From: Cyathus striatus
Taxonomy: Eukaryota > Basidiomycota > Agaricomycetes > Agaricales > Nidulariaceae
Direction of reading: 5' to 3'
Assembly (NCBI GenBank): GCA_025738555.1
Contig: JAOVFP010000010.1
Location: 930,001-994,000 of the forward strand
Length of the DNA: 64,000 nucleotides
Below the pieces are notes generated by a model. It was not told the DNA's origin. It did no database searches and saw nothing but the letters and a program-made list of their open reading frames with translations. Below are positions 1 through 12,516 of this stretch, piece after piece. Within the stretch, counting starts at the first letter, position 1, and each line of letters starts with the position of its first letter. The position numbers were made by a program, and so were the translations under genes.

Positions 1-189
1 GTAAACATATAAGAAAAGGAAAGCTTGGTGACCTTCTTTCATTCTCAATTCCTTCCCCCTCAAATATTCAACATGACTAACAACCTCCCGGTCACATTAT
101 ATCATGTAAGTGATTTATGATCTGAGCTATTCTCTTTTCACGACACACTGGCTCTCTTACTTTCAATCATTGATAGGACCGCCATAATC

Positions 190-470
190 TAATGCAATAT
201 TGTCCCGAAGAGCTCAAACTAGAAAATACAAGTATTCAACATATACACCACCATGATATTAAAGATTTCTCAATTTCTGAATTGATAGAGGGTAAACAAG
301 AGGGTAAAGTCATCATTATTAAGACATGGCATCCAATCTCTTCCGCAGGACTTGCGAACAGTGGTCCTTGAAGGTCGTTCATAGAGGCACGTGGTATTGA
401 TTCACTATTTATTTTGTATCCCAAAGCAACTATTACAGAGCCTTTCAGCAGGACTAACGAACTGGATGAA
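190..470 (+). other. Coding-like patch, unidentified
   Basis: Plus-strand reading gives a protein-like stretch (about 60 residues, with the segment ELIEGKQEGKVIIIKTWHP) that hits a stop near 368. After a one-base shift a second protein-like stretch runs to about 470, where a GTCAGT could be a splice donor. I do not recognise the family. Composition suggests a decayed exon, but it could be chance. The rest of 1-1060 shows nothing I can support. Confidence 0.2.
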
Positions 471-1059
471 GGTCAGTCATCACCAAAATATTGCGGACAC
501 CGTTGGAGTTGTAGATAATTTCTAGGTACTACCTGCTCTTGAAGGGGTGTTAAGTCCGCTGGACGTACCTAAAAAAGATAAAATATGTGAGTCGTCGAGA
601 CGTCCATCCGACTGGGGTGTTCTAAGGTGAAAGGGAGTAAAACTTTATTAGCTCTTCTGTAGCGTAACCACAGAGTTTTTATACTAGAAAAGCCAATAAT
701 TCTAAAATAAGTAAGAGTAATTATATCGGATGAAGGAATGGAGGATGTAAGATGGAAAGTGTGAAACATTAGAAATGAATAGAAAACTCAGTAAGAAAGT
801 CCAATGTGTTGAGGTTTGCGAGGAGACAAGTGTTTTCTTGTCAAACCTCAGGGTCTTGTGTCGGTGTCGATGTCAAAACTATTTTGAGAACTCGGAGTGT
901 CGCAGGGGATAGGTATGGTCGGAACGGTGTACGAAGATGTATAATTTGGGGAAAGTGAGAAAGAGCGAGCGGGAACGACGGATTAGGGAGAGAACGCGAG
1001 CGGAACGCGTACGGATACGTCAATGTAGCGTGATGCGTGATTACGTAATGCGATTTGGA

Positions 1060-3340
1060 ATGTCTTGTACGGTGTTCCTAAACCGCATGCCTCCCTGTTC
1101 AAGCTTAAGGGTGCGAATGCCCAATCCCCGGTCACGCGCCGCGGCGTGACATTATGTCACAGCGTGTGACACCTTCTGAAACCTGAAGCCGGGCACCTTT
1201 ATCAACTTTCCTCTTTCCACAGCATTTATATCACCATAAAACTGTATGTAGTACATTTATATATGTTCATTTAATGTATATATGAGCTTGTTTTAAATAT
1301 ATACATGATTTTAAGACTTTAAATAGCAAAACTTGAAAAATGCCTGCTATTTTGGCAGGGAAAACTCATTTTGAATAGATGTCCTCAACGACTTCACGGA
1401 TCGACATGGATTATAGAGCAAAGTTACACTATACATTGAGGAAAATATTACTCCGAACCCAGATTTTTTATTCTCTGTTGCTAAGGTAAAAAACGGCCTG
1501 AAAAATCACAACTTCTACATATTATGCTTCGAAATTAACAATTCTGCGTTCGGAGCATTATTGCATTCGTCTAGTAGTGCAAAATTTCTCTATATATCAT
1601 ATAAATCGGTGCATCCGTTGATGAGTTCTATTCAAAACAAGCTGTTCTACTATATTATTAATAATATTAGATCTACTAACATTTATCTCGCCAATGCAAC
1701 TTATTTTTTGCCCTGATCATGAAATACATGCTATACACACTAATTCAGTTCAGTTTTATATGTTTGTGTTGTTAAAATTCATTGCTAGGATTGTTTTTGG
1801 AGAAGATACTTTCTGACCCAATATCTTATCACAGAGTAAATATAAGCAAATAAATGCTTCTCACATGCACGCTTGCGCATTGAGGCATCTGAATAGGTGG
1901 TCTAAGTAGTCTCACAGTGCAATTTCTAAATTTTTGCTATATATTTATGCTTATGTTAAATTAAACATGTTTTACTCATCATATGAGATCAAAATATTGA
2001 TAATTTGAATGTGGAGGATGGAAATATGATGTGAGAAAGGCCGGCTTCAAGTTTTGTGACAGATGTGTGACGATGTGTGACACAACAGGGCCGCATGACA
2101 TATAGGAATTGGGCATCCCCATTAAGGGCCAAGGCTAAGCGACGGTCCACTCTTACCATGTGATGGATCCATTGTCTCATCAATTTTGATTCTTATCAAC
2201 TGAAGTACATATTATTATCTTAAAAAGTGGAATATATTGTAGATATTTCAGACACTGCTTTCTTCGAGGGGGTGGATATATGTGCATGTAATATTTATTA
2301 AATTTACAGTATATATAAATACATGTTACCATAATCATAGGCTACTAACAATACATCCTACCATCATACCGACCTATATTATCTTGCACCCCTTCGTCTC
2401 TCATATCCTTCCGCTTACGGCACCTCTGCCACCATCCAGTCGATATGGTGCATACTACTTCATCTAACCTCAATTACCGCACCCACTTGCACATCGATCC
2501 CGCTACTGCCACTGCCTTATCACCTCGTCCCCACTACCAATCAATCAAAACCCTTAAAGCCATGGTCCACTACCCCAACTACCACCTTCCCAATGCCACT
2601 ACTACTACATCAACGCACTGTAACTGTGCACCCTCATGCTCATGCTAGTCACAGTCACTGTTGTCTGATAGCTTGTATGTGGTACAACTGGTGAGGTAGG
2701 GAGGGTCCAGGATACACTGCCAGATAAAGTCGTACTTGAACTAGCAATAAATAAAAAGTGAAGAGGCTAGGGAGGCGGAGGAAACAAGGGAAGAGAGTGC
2801 AGTACTGCTTAGTGTTGATGTGAATGAGGAAGGGAGCTGACATGAGAGTGATTTCGTTTGTGTTGAATCTGCCACATGCATGGTAGGCTTTCAGTTTCAT
2901 TCTCTTTCTGTCATTGAATAAGAGGAAAGCTGAGAACACACAAATACGAACACTTAGCTTAAATATTTGTCGGGGTGGAGTGCGTCTTGAAGTCGGAGAG
3001 TGGTGATGCATAGTGGTGAAGGAAGAGAAAGAGCACAACACGATCCCTGGGAAACTGGGGTATGTTGATTGGTCTCGAGGATCACATGATATTATTTGTT
3101 GTTGTTGGATTGGTCCATAAGCACCTGGGCGATGCTGTGCCACGCCGCGTAATGGGAGCCTAGAGGGGACAGAAGGAAGGAGAAACAAGATATTCAGCTA
3201 GTATTTAGCATATAATATACAAATCTATAAGAGATATGTCCTCACATGTTTGCTACATGCTTGCTAGCGAAAATTGGAATTTTGAGGGATTCGTCTTGAC
3301 TCTTAGTAAGCATAGTCCCAGCACTATAATAGGCCTTATT
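1060..3340 (-). repeat. Repeat family Z, copy 1 (minus)
   Basis: Read on the minus strand, this block aligns along its length with plus-strand 40760-44865, apart from two insertions. Shared landmarks are the segment reading ATCATGTGAT..CTCGAGACCAATCAAC (about 3060-3095 here, 40985-41010 there), a segment starting ATGCATCACC, a GAGACAATGGA..CCATCACATGG segment (2155-2180 and 44757-44780), and a shared end GTTTAGGAACAC.GTACA. The copy at 41 kb carries a 2.9-kb hAT-type insertion that is absent here. This copy carries about 1 kb (1109-2121) that is absent there. No protein was recognised in either copy. Confidence 0.7.
1109..2121. mobile_element. TTAA-flanked inverted-repeat element inside Z1
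   Basis: The two ends are imperfect inverted repeats: GGGTGCGAATGCCCAATCCC on the left and, reverse-complemented, TGGGGATGCCCAATTCC on the right. Each is followed inward by GTGACA/TGTCACA-type palindromes and a TTGAAGCCGG-like motif. The sequence TTAA sits directly outside both ends (1105-1108 and 2122-2125), and the related block near 44.8 kb lacks this kilobase. TTAA targets are typical of piggyBac-type transposition. No transposase is present, so this would be a non-autonomous derivative. Confidence 0.4.
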
Positions 3341-3759
3341 TAAGCCTGGATAACACTGTTATACTACTCTACTCATGTTCACTATCATTTTCCATTCGTA
3401 CTGGATAGTCTTTTTTTTTTTTTTGACTTTTACAACAAATAATTGATGATTACCTGCAACTCTTCTTGTACTCCTATTTAGTTCCCACGCAAGATTGAAT
3501 GATTACGTAAGCTAAGTGAACGGGTGTGACAGCCCATCACAACGTTTGGTTGCCTAATGAAGAAGACAAAAAATATGAGGCATGCAGTTCCAGTACACAC
3601 TAGTCTTGAGGTATTGAATAATTTGCATTTCGCAACACAGGCAGTTTGCTTGCTCTACACTCTGGTGATGGTCAAGTATGAGAATTGAAACATTCTTGAC
3701 TATCTTAAAATGTACCCAAGAAACCACACTGCTACACACCTGATAAGTATAATGCAGTC

Positions 3760-4032
3760 ATGTTGTGGCACATTGCTAATTTACATCTCAAGCTTTGTAG
3801 TGCATCCAGAGCACTACATTTTATGCATGTTTGGACTATTAAAAGACCTATAACTATGGCAGTTGATGCTTTAAGTGGGAAGTACCCTGAACTGCCTCAC
3901 AAAGATCATTATCCTGATGTATTTACACCGGATGAAATATGGGGGCTGATGGAATGTTGCTGGGCATACAAGCCTGCTCATAAGCCACTTATGCAAGATG
4001 TTAAGACTTTGTTGGAATTTTTAGCTATCTAA
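3760..4032 (+). pseudogene. Protein-kinase C-lobe fragment
   Basis: The second half of this 90-residue reading frame (about residues 35-88) resembles the end of a fungal tyrosine-kinase-like domain. It has a SGKYPELP turn, then TPDEIWGLMECCW and a PAHKPLMQDV segment, matching the family pattern 'DEIW.L...CW...P..RP....V...L'. The conserved Arg before Pro is Lys here. The catalytic and P-loop parts are absent on both sides, so this is a fragment rather than a gene. Such fragments are common debris around basidiomycete kinase clusters. The match is by eye only. Confidence 0.45.
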
Positions 4033-5580
4033 TATATGGTATAGCCATTAGGAATATTTTCAAGTTGGTTTATTATCTGTGCAGTATGGTGTCCGGGAAC
4101 CACATGCACTTACTTTTTAATTTGTGTCAGCACTTAGTGCTTGGCATTCAATGTAAGCGAACTGATTATGAAAGTCTCAGCTTCAAATGTACTTTGGCTC
4201 TAAGTTAGTGCTGAGCTTCAAAACAGGCCACAACAAGTAGTATTGTTAAGATAGCAGTCATAATGTTCCAGCTCCCTTATGTAAGCTAATTATGTAAGCG
4301 CCAAGAGGTGCAAAATGTCAGGTTCAGAAAAATCAAAAAAATTAAGTGCTGGGAATCAGCTCGGAAGAGCTCTGTGGAGTATGGATTTTGTGTGAGATAG
4401 CTAATATTAGTATTACAAAGTAAGATTAGAAATATATCATTGATATTCACTCTTAAGATTAGCTGCTATTTCTTGAAGAAGTATCTTCTGTTAGCCCATG
4501 TTGCCCTAGACCATGATTATATATGCTGATGAAGTGTGTTGAGTGATTGGCATAACTAAAATTGTATATGTAAAGATGAGAGCTCTTCAGAGTCCAATGA
4601 GTCAATATTGTCAGAAACTGTTTCTTTGAAGTAATTAAGCTTTCTGAAGTGGTACTCATGTCACATCCTGGCATGCACTTGTCATCTTCACTGTAATCTC
4701 CACAGTGGCCTGCAGCTTCCCTGATGTCCCACTACAAGATTGATCTTTTGGCTTCCCAGAACCATTCTTCAAGTTTAATAGGTGGTTTATTGTGATTTTG
4801 GGATGCTTTTATTGCCGATATTCTTTTGTTTTCGTTCATATGAGGTGGTTGCTGTCACTCTGAAAAGTCACGTGACTTGATTATATAAGCTGCAAAATGT
4901 TAGGGGACAAAAATCCGAAGAGGCTTCCAACCTATCTGCAGTGTAATAATAAAGCATTCTGAACAACTTTTGTTTAAAAATATTGTGGTCAAAATTCTGA
5001 AGTCAATTCACTTTTTTTTCCATTTCATTTTTGAACATTTTGCTTTAAATATACTACAGAATAACTTCTTGGAATCAGATTTGTGCGAAAATAAATGTTG
5101 AGTAAGGTATTTCGGGATTGAGTTGAGGTCAAGTTTGTATTATGTAAGCGTGCTGGAACATTGTGACCACTATCTTATAATAGTAGACCATTAAGATATA
5201 AGTGTAATATATTATTGGATGGTGTCCTAAGGACTTCGTGAGTAGAGTGATATAGGGACCTGCTAAATAGTAAGCGAGCTATAATTATCCCGCCAAATTA
5301 ATGGCCTGCTTTATTTATAGATTTCTGAAGGTGATGCGTAGGCCGGATGCATTATTCGTCGCAATATGAGGAGCTTTGATACGCTATGGAATAAGTGGAT
5401 GTCTAATAAAAATTAAAAATAATGACATTGGTACGATGCCTGTCAAGACGACGTTTCGATAGCTAACCATGAACATATTCATTGAGCTTGCAACAGCAGC
5501 CTAAGTATATTGATGTACTAGTATACTATACAGTGGGCTTTGAGCTGAAAGTATATCAACTATAGCATCGATGAAATTAT
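4033..5580. other. AT-rich intergenic DNA, nothing recognised
   Basis: No coding-like frame, RNA gene or clear repeat structure was found in this stretch. Confidence 0.5.
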
Positions 5581-5760
5581 TCATTCCGAAGTATATTGTT
5601 GAATATAATGGTCCAGCATCTCCTTAAAAATTGGCCAGCCAACTCGAGCACTGAGCTTGGGATTCTCGCACCGTGCCGCAATGTTCTCAGGTGTTCCTAA
5701 TAGAAGGAGATCAGGCCTGTCAAATTCATTAAGTAAATTAAGTATAACGTTATCCTCCAT
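5581..5760 (-). other. Short coding-like ORF, unidentified
   Basis: A minus-strand frame of about 60 residues begins at an internal Met (MEDNVILNLLNEFDRPDLLL) and ends QQYTSE. Composition is protein-like: acidic and leucine-rich, with no low complexity. I do not recognise a family. It may be a terminal exon or fragment of a larger gene whose other exons I could not find. Sequence from 5773 to 7678 otherwise holds nothing I can support. Confidence 0.25.
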
Positions 5761-7678
5761 CTTTATGGACAATCTTCACCACCATGCATTTCTTGATTGA
5801 ATAAATATCAATGCGTCGGGCACCACTCAGTGGTAGAAGAATTTTATTCTGGCCGAGAATTAAGTGCGATTGATTTTCAATCCTGGCCTATTGAATATAG
5901 CAATACAGTTAAAGATATAGGACTCTGGCAGCTCAGTGGACAAAGTTGACGAGCTTCTAGGTAGTGCTAGTGAGGATCATGGTCAAAATGATCGGGTTGG
6001 CAGCGACCCAGGAAATAACCTGGAAGAGGTTTGAAGGGCCCCTCTTTTTTAACTTCAGCCGACACATTAACATATGAAATATTACGCTGTATACATATCA
6101 AGATTCATAGAAATGCCATATCTATTTGGCAGGTAGGCTCATTAATTTGTCTAGGTGAAACACTTATGTATATTCATTATCTTTGGTACTGCTAATACGA
6201 CATTGTTGCAGAAACCGTAATCGAAACAACAACGTGCAAGATCCGAGCTGAATATCCAAATCTACTTATTACTATCACTTTGTAAAGACAAAACTTGTGA
6301 ACAGGTTATTATTAATAACAATAAGACATAAGACACTTGGGGCTAAACAATCATAAGAGAGAGATTCTACGGAGTAATTATCATTTCCTTTCTTGACTCA
6401 AGTAGTCAACAACATTCGGATTAATCTTTCGGCTGCGATAGGGGGTGAAAGAAGGTTATTAATCACAGAAATATTGTGCCAGTCATCGGTGGCTTTACAG
6501 TCAAATTTTATTATCTAGTACCTGCATTTGTATATGTACCAAGTACATGAACGTAAATATTAGTCGCGATAGTCCCAGTGTTCTCGCAATGGAAGTGTGG
6601 GTGTATTTACTAAGCAATATTTCGATATGAGAAAATGTTCAGAATTACATTCAAAAATTGTTGATGAATCTCGTTCAGAAACAAAACCGCATTATATACA
6701 TATGCAGTAGAAGGAGATTAATACGAAGAGAACATTGAACAGTGCTTTAACAGTGAGGACTGTAGCTGTTACTTGGAGACGTAGTTTGCTAAGGGGTGGT
6801 GGATCCTACATCGGCTGGCAGACCTAATTTACACGATGTTATGCTCAAGCTGGGGTCTTTTACTAACAGAGAGGAGTGGTAGCTAGCACTTTAAGGCCAT
6901 TTTTGCTATGCAGCAGTTCTATTAGCAGCCTTTGGTGTAAGGTCGCCTCAGGTTAGCAAGATATAGGTAAATCGGTCTCTATATCAAGGCGCCAATCTAA
7001 ATTGGGTACGAGTCCTGCGCCTTAACGTAACCTTGTTAGTACTTTATAGCATTTAAACACCATGCGACTGTGCCTCTTGTGGAGGAGGATTTTAGCTTGG
7101 CTATCCTCGACAAAAAGAAATGTTGCAAGTCCATGGACGTCCGTCCATCCACCAGTTCTAGTGAGGTATGATTCGAGCTGAAATGGAGGAAATGAAAACC
7201 TGAGTTGAATGAGAGTAGGTACGACAGTTTAAGTAGCTAACAAATGCGGTATGTATGAGTAAGCGACAGAATGAATGAAATGTAGTACGGTAATGAAAAA
7301 CACGAGATTTGCATCGCAGGCAAACTGCGCGCTCTACACCGTAGCATCGTGTAACTCTCCATTTGCTTATCACGGTGAGAACGGAGTACAGCCGGGACTG
7401 CACTGCCACGAATTAGCCACGACTCAGAGTGACGCATTAGGTTGCTGTGTGTCGTTGTTTCTATATAGAGCTACGGCGCTTATAACAAATATCAAAGGGA
7501 AGTCGATTTAGACAGCTCATTAACATGTAACATTGCCACTCTGCACGAATATTTAAGAATGTGACATCATTCTTGCGCTTCCTTCATCTTTAAATCTCCC
7601 CCTGAAATGTCTAACATGTATATTCTGCCTTATAAGAGCATCAGCCGAAATTCAGAATGTCCCCCCACCAACCCCTCC

Positions 7679-8321
7679 ATGCCTAGTTTTCTACGCCTCC
7701 TTCATTACATTTTTACTTTTATCACGCCATACAATGAAGTAAAGAGTGCCATAGAAGACTCAGCTCAAGTAGAATCGGTCATCAAGAAGTTTAGCGCTCA
7801 ACGCGCGATATGCTTGATGATCGTACGCACCACCTATACAGACACCCAAAACGTTGCTGACATCATACCGCCGCAGTTCTGCGGACTATTCACGTACGAG
7901 CTTGCTTAGACCAATATGTATTGAAGTATGCTCACCACACGACGTATATTTCTGTAGAACAAACGCTCACCAAGGAAAATCCAACTGGGCCGCATTGATC
8001 CTTGGTGCCATCCTCTTCACCGGCCGTATCTCGCTAGCTTTCGATGGATTAAACGAGGAACAATTTACAGTAAGTGCTCGCTATTATTAGTACCATTTAT
8101 CTTGACCTAATTAATGGCTCTAGATGCAACTGAGGATTATCGGGCCTGAGATTTACGCCATCGTCAATATGCTTCCGGCTATGATTTTGCAGTTGATGCT
8201 TCTATATGAGATATTTACGATTACAAGCTCTATCGCGTTGGCTATTGTTATCTCGTGCAGCTGTTTTGCTTTAGGATTTGCATCGTTTGTAGCTACTGGT
8301 GTATTGAGTGTTATGGAATAG
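7679..8321 (+). CDS. Small multi-pass membrane protein with 17-nt microexon (copy A, intact)
   Basis: Four exons are predicted: 7679-7822, 7877-7893, 7958-8069 and 8124-8321. They are joined by GT-AG introns of 54, 64 and 54 bp and give 156 residues. The second exon is only 17 nt. Reading frame and splice phase close exactly, and the same structure recurs in the copy at 58974-59614. The Met at 7679 is chosen because it aligns with the start of that copy; an upstream in-frame ATG at 7607 is possible. Hydrophobic segments lie around AICLMIFCGLF, AALILGAILFTG, the AIVNMLPAMILQLMLLYEIF stretch and the IALAIVIS..FALGFASFVA stretch, suggesting four membrane passes. I know no family name or function. 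A TATAAG box-like motif lies at about 7631. Degraded relatives are at 10758 and 12517. Confidence 0.72.
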
Positions 8322-8816
8322 TTGATACCTGCCCCATTTTTACATAGAATTGTACCTTTATGTACCTGAGTAGCCGCTCCACTTTGTATACTTACTATGG
8401 CTCACCATCACGACATTAATACAGTATATTGTTTTTAGTGAAAGGATGTGTAAATAATAGCAATGAGAGGATGTGAATATTCTAATGCTCAATGAGCTGA
8501 CAGACATCAAACTACACTCAACTAGTGAATATGTATTAGAGTAAACATCCATCAAGAACAAACAGACTGCCATGTAGCATATTCTTTGGCTTTATCCTCT
8601 TCACCGGACACACATAAGTAGCTTATGTAAACGGAATAGTGGGGGAATATTTCCTTGTACAGTGTATCCTGTGCTAATGATACCAAATACAAGCGGTTTT
8701 CTCTTTAGATTTTGTGTTTCTTGTATCTAACAGATATATGTGCAAGTTCAGTCCTTGCTAGCAGTAGGGCGAACCGGAGTGTTGGATAAATTTAATTAAA
8801 AGCCTACCTTAAATTT

Positions 8817-10326
8817 CGGGCTTACAAGAATTCCAGTTGAGGTTGATTTCTTTCGAGTGAAATCGAGTGATGTTCGAGTAGCAATCGAGTAGCGTTCGAG
8901 TTGCTATCGAGTGAAGATTCGAGATTTGAGTGACGAAAAAAAAGTACCATTTCAAAATCATTCTACACTACTCTCCTATCTCCCCTCTGTCCCGCCCTCC
9001 CCCGCCCACCATTTCCTTCAACGTTCTCGCCTTGTTCAAAATTTCCCACGCATCTTCTCACCTTTGTCCATGTTTGCAATTGCTATCATTGACATCCATC
9101 AATGCCATCAAATTCACTTCCTCAAGGCCGCCGCACATATTGATGGGTGATGTGTTGATGGGCGCCCTTCATCATCATGCTCAACAGCGAGCAAGTAATT
9201 TCGCATTTTTTCACTCAATATTTGCTATTTTCTCCTGAATCTTTTTGCAACACCTTTTATATATTCTTCTTTATATATTAGACTGTGTTAAATGACTATA
9301 AACTTAAGGGAAAGTCCAATAAATAAATAATATGTGCATGGGAAAATGAAAGCAGGGGGTGGGGAACAATGAAATGATGAAGCATGGGGAAATCATAGGT
9401 GACAGCAGGCAACACTAAAATGCATGGGAAATGTTGAGGATGAGTATTTAATGAAGGAAATACCATGGGAATTTTTGAGAAGGGCGGGCAGCGGTGAGGG
9501 GAACTGAATATAATAAGCAGAGGTGTGGGAAATGATGAGCAGGAAGGCTGTCATGCAGCACATGGATAAGCGGAGGCGTGGGAAACAACGAGCAGGAAGG
9601 TTAACATCCATCACAAATGATAAGCGGAGGCGTGGGAAACAACGAGCGGGAAGGTTGGCATCCACCACAAATGATAAGCGGAGGCGTGGGAAACAACGAG
9701 CGGTGAGGGTAACATCAATCAAGCAATATAATAGTTAAGCGGAGGCATGGGAAACAATGAGCGGGACATTATTGAACATAGCTGATAAGCGGAGGCGCAG
9801 GAAATTTTGAGCAGGAGGGCAGATGAGAGTGAAATATACAAGAAGTACAATTAAATTTAAAATTAAGTGAGTTAAGCAAGAAAATTCGAGTGACACATTC
9901 GAGTGAAAATTCAAGTAACATTCAAGTTGCATTCGAGTAGCATTCAAGTTGCATTTGAGTAGTATTCGAGTGACATTTTATTCAAGTGACAACAATTTCA
10001 CTCAAGTGAAAATTCAAGTAGCATTTGAGTGACAATCGAGTGACAATTCAAGATTTGAGTGAAATTCAAGTGACATTTGAGTGACATATGTAACAGTGAG
10101 AAAAATATTATACCATTACTAGCTCATTTATTGCGCTTTTTACTCTATTTTTTCAGTTTAATACATTATTTATTAGGTACATAATAATAGGATAGCAATT
10201 TATCGACCAGAGTAGCAAACAAGTACATAAATCATGTAATTAGACCACTGAAATTAAGCAAGATATTTAAGCGAGCAAAAATTGAGTGACATTCGAGTGA
10301 CACTCAACTGGATTTATTGTAGGCCC
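8817..10326. mobile_element. Non-autonomous hAT-type element, 1510 bp
   Basis: The ends are inverted repeats: GGGCTTACAAGAATTCCAG at the left and, reverse-complemented, GGGCCTACAATAAATCCAG at the right. An identical 8-bp direct repeat TTAAATTT lies directly outside each end (8809-8816 and 10327-10334). An 8-bp target duplication is the hAT hallmark. Inside both ends the motif (A/T)TTCGAGTGA or CAAGTGA is repeated many times (8850-8930 and 9885-10310), as expected of subterminal transposase-binding repeats. The centre holds a minisatellite. No transposase is encoded. A partial relative lies at 58540-58886. Confidence 0.8.
9320..9815 (+). repeat. GC-rich minisatellite within the hAT-type element
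   Basis: An imperfect tandem array whose core is GATAAGCGGAGGCGTGGGAA followed by ACAACGAGCGGGAAGG. The best-preserved units lie at 9565-9790 at roughly 60-bp spacing, and more diverged units (GCATGGGAAAT..) extend back to about 9320. Open frames across the array on either strand are products of the repeat, not genes. Confidence 0.75.
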
Positions 10327-10757
10327 TTAAATTTCAGTGGGGTATTTATGATTTACATGTGCAAGGAACACAATAGATGTAGCTATTGTATAGAATAGAA
10401 CTGTAGCTACATAGTTTGGTGGAACCCAGTTCTGAAATTCTTGTAAATATGCATCAGACATTTCTGTACGAACATGTACAGGGTCCGATGCGGGAGCACA
10501 GAACATGTTATATTATAGTTTATAAGAACAATGGTACATGCCAGGAGCAAGGTGGGTGCTGCCTTGTTGATTTATTGACCTATTGATTCTGAACTAGTTT
10601 GTTTCATAGGGATCTTGTTCCACCGGGGTCATGTTATCAGCCGTTAGCATTGTGCGCATGGAAGAAGGTACTGAATAGTAATTACCTTTGCATCCTTGCC
10701 TTTGACCTATAAGAGACCTCAGCCGAATTTCTGAATGTCCCCTCACCAACATACCCA

Positions 10758-11065
10758 ACACCCAGTTTTCTACACCTCCTTCACTTTATCTTTATTTTAA
10801 TCACGCCATGCAACGATGTGAAGAGCGCCATAGAAACCCCTGCGCAAGTTGAATCTCTAGTCAGGAAGCTTAGTGCTCAGTGCGTTACTATATGTTTGAT
10901 GATCGTAAGCGACACGAGTCCATATACCTGATGGCCCCACACTCATACCGTGCTGTCTTAGTTCTCTGGACGTTTCATGAACGACGAGTTTCAGACCAAT
11001 AGTGATCATATTATACTAACAAGGGAACGTGTATCAGGACAAAAGCCTATCAAGGAAGATCTAAG
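10758..11065 (+). pseudogene. Membrane-protein family copy B, truncated
   Basis: Aligns with copy A over exon 1 (10758-10904), the 17-nt exon 2 (10962-10978) and the first part of exon 3 (from 11038). The shared 5' leader includes TATAAGAG and GAATGTCCCC (10709-10745). The start codon is changed to ACA, the donor after the microexon reads GA instead of GT, and homology stops near 11065, so exons 3-4 with the main membrane segments are missing. It is clearly dead. Confidence 0.65.
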
Positions 11066-12516
11066 TAGTACTCAATATTACTGTATAATTTCGACCAACT
11101 GTTTGGTCACGCATCACACAGGGCAATGAACAGAACAGATTGAGCTATTGGTCACATCAGTAAAAATGAAAAGTCATGCACAGCATGAGTCTGTCATTAT
11201 GGAAGTGCTTTTCGTCATGTGCTGGACATGTGTGGCAAGGTGTGTGAATTTAAATATGGAAGATAATTGTCGCTCATTACAGGTCATGCATAAGTCATTT
11301 AGAATCATGGATTCATCATGTGTACTATAACACCTTTAAGAGAAATTTGTACTCTGTTTTCACAGATTCATTAGGTTCATCTCAGAACTTCGGCTACAAC
11401 TTCTATTAGTGCTGATTTGTTATTTCTTTCACAAGTGTTGTTTGTTTCGCTCACTCTCAGTCCCCCCTGTTTTCTACTTGCCCTCGACGCGTGTCAAGAA
11501 AAAATGGGTAGTGGGTTATACCAGCGACAGCCAGCCTTAGGGTTTATTTTTGTGTAACATCCCTTCAATTGATAGGATATTCGAGAGCTACGGGCATTGT
11601 GACGTGTGACAAAGACTCATGAACACAGGTACAAGGAAAACAAAAAATCTTGAAAAATCCTGGAAAATAGAATAAAATTAGTAGTAATATATAAAATAGT
11701 GTTTATACTAATATATACATTCTGAATTGTGTAATTAGTATAATAATTACAGTTGAAAGCCATTCAAATCTATTCCAGCTTAAATCTTTCTCACCCAATG
11801 GCTTATGCTGTGAACAGTTCACTTCAGGTGTCATGCAATCCATAGGTCTGCAAACAGAGGTTTAGACCATCACATCTAAAGGGTCTGAGCACTTGGTCGA
11901 AATTATCCAATAAACTGGACTGTATAGCGGTATATTTTAAAACAGTTCCTTATCAAATTAAAAGCCTCCCTATCAATTTCTTTCTCTTGTGTTCTCTTCT
12001 CGATCTCATGGATAGCTCGATAGTCTTTGACTTTTGAACTTTGCTTTTCCCTACCCTTCCACTTACCCTGTTTTAATTTTTACATTTTCATTCGTTTATT
12101 TTATCTCAGTTATTTACAGACATGTATCTTTTGTGTAGTTTTTCACCTTTACCAGCTTGAGCTTCAGCCCCCTTCTTTATTAAAGGTCCGTGCGGGGGGG
12201 GCTTGTTGAACGAAGACCTCCAAATTTGATACATAGAACACCTACGCTTGCCTAATAGTAATAAGGCTATGACGTCATGAACGCCTACTGTATGTCATTT
12301 GGCCAATGACGCGCTAGCTTTCCAGAAATTGCGCGTGATGGTCCAGAAACTCACAGCAAGATTGTCCCTTAGTCGTTAGAGATGATGAGAACAGATTTGA
12401 ACAAGTACTAATTATATAATACTTTGAATGAGTTGTGCGGGTCCCATAAAGGCAAAGCGAAAAAGAGCAAGTAAGATGAAGTAATAACGAGAGTGGAAAA
12501 TGCCATCTACATGTAT
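11066..12516. other. Intergenic DNA, nothing recognised
   Basis: No supported gene or structured repeat. A CCTTAGGGTT..GTGTAACATCCC patch near 11540 and a GTGACGTGTGACA patch near 11600 resemble motifs inside the MITEs but do not form a definable element. Confidence 0.45.

Noticed and set aside
2655..3188. 177-residue minus-strand frame
   Set aside because: Lies in repeat Z; the corresponding frame is not conserved in Z copy 2, so coding is unlikely.
6955..7025. tRNA-like or mitochondrial insertion (AAGGCGCC..GGGTACGAGTCC..GCGCCTT)
   Set aside because: The complementary ends are only about 40 nt apart and no cloverleaf can be drawn.
9393..9738. Arg-rich and Leu/Arg-repeat frames on both strands
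   Set aside because: Products of the minisatellite inside the hAT-type element.
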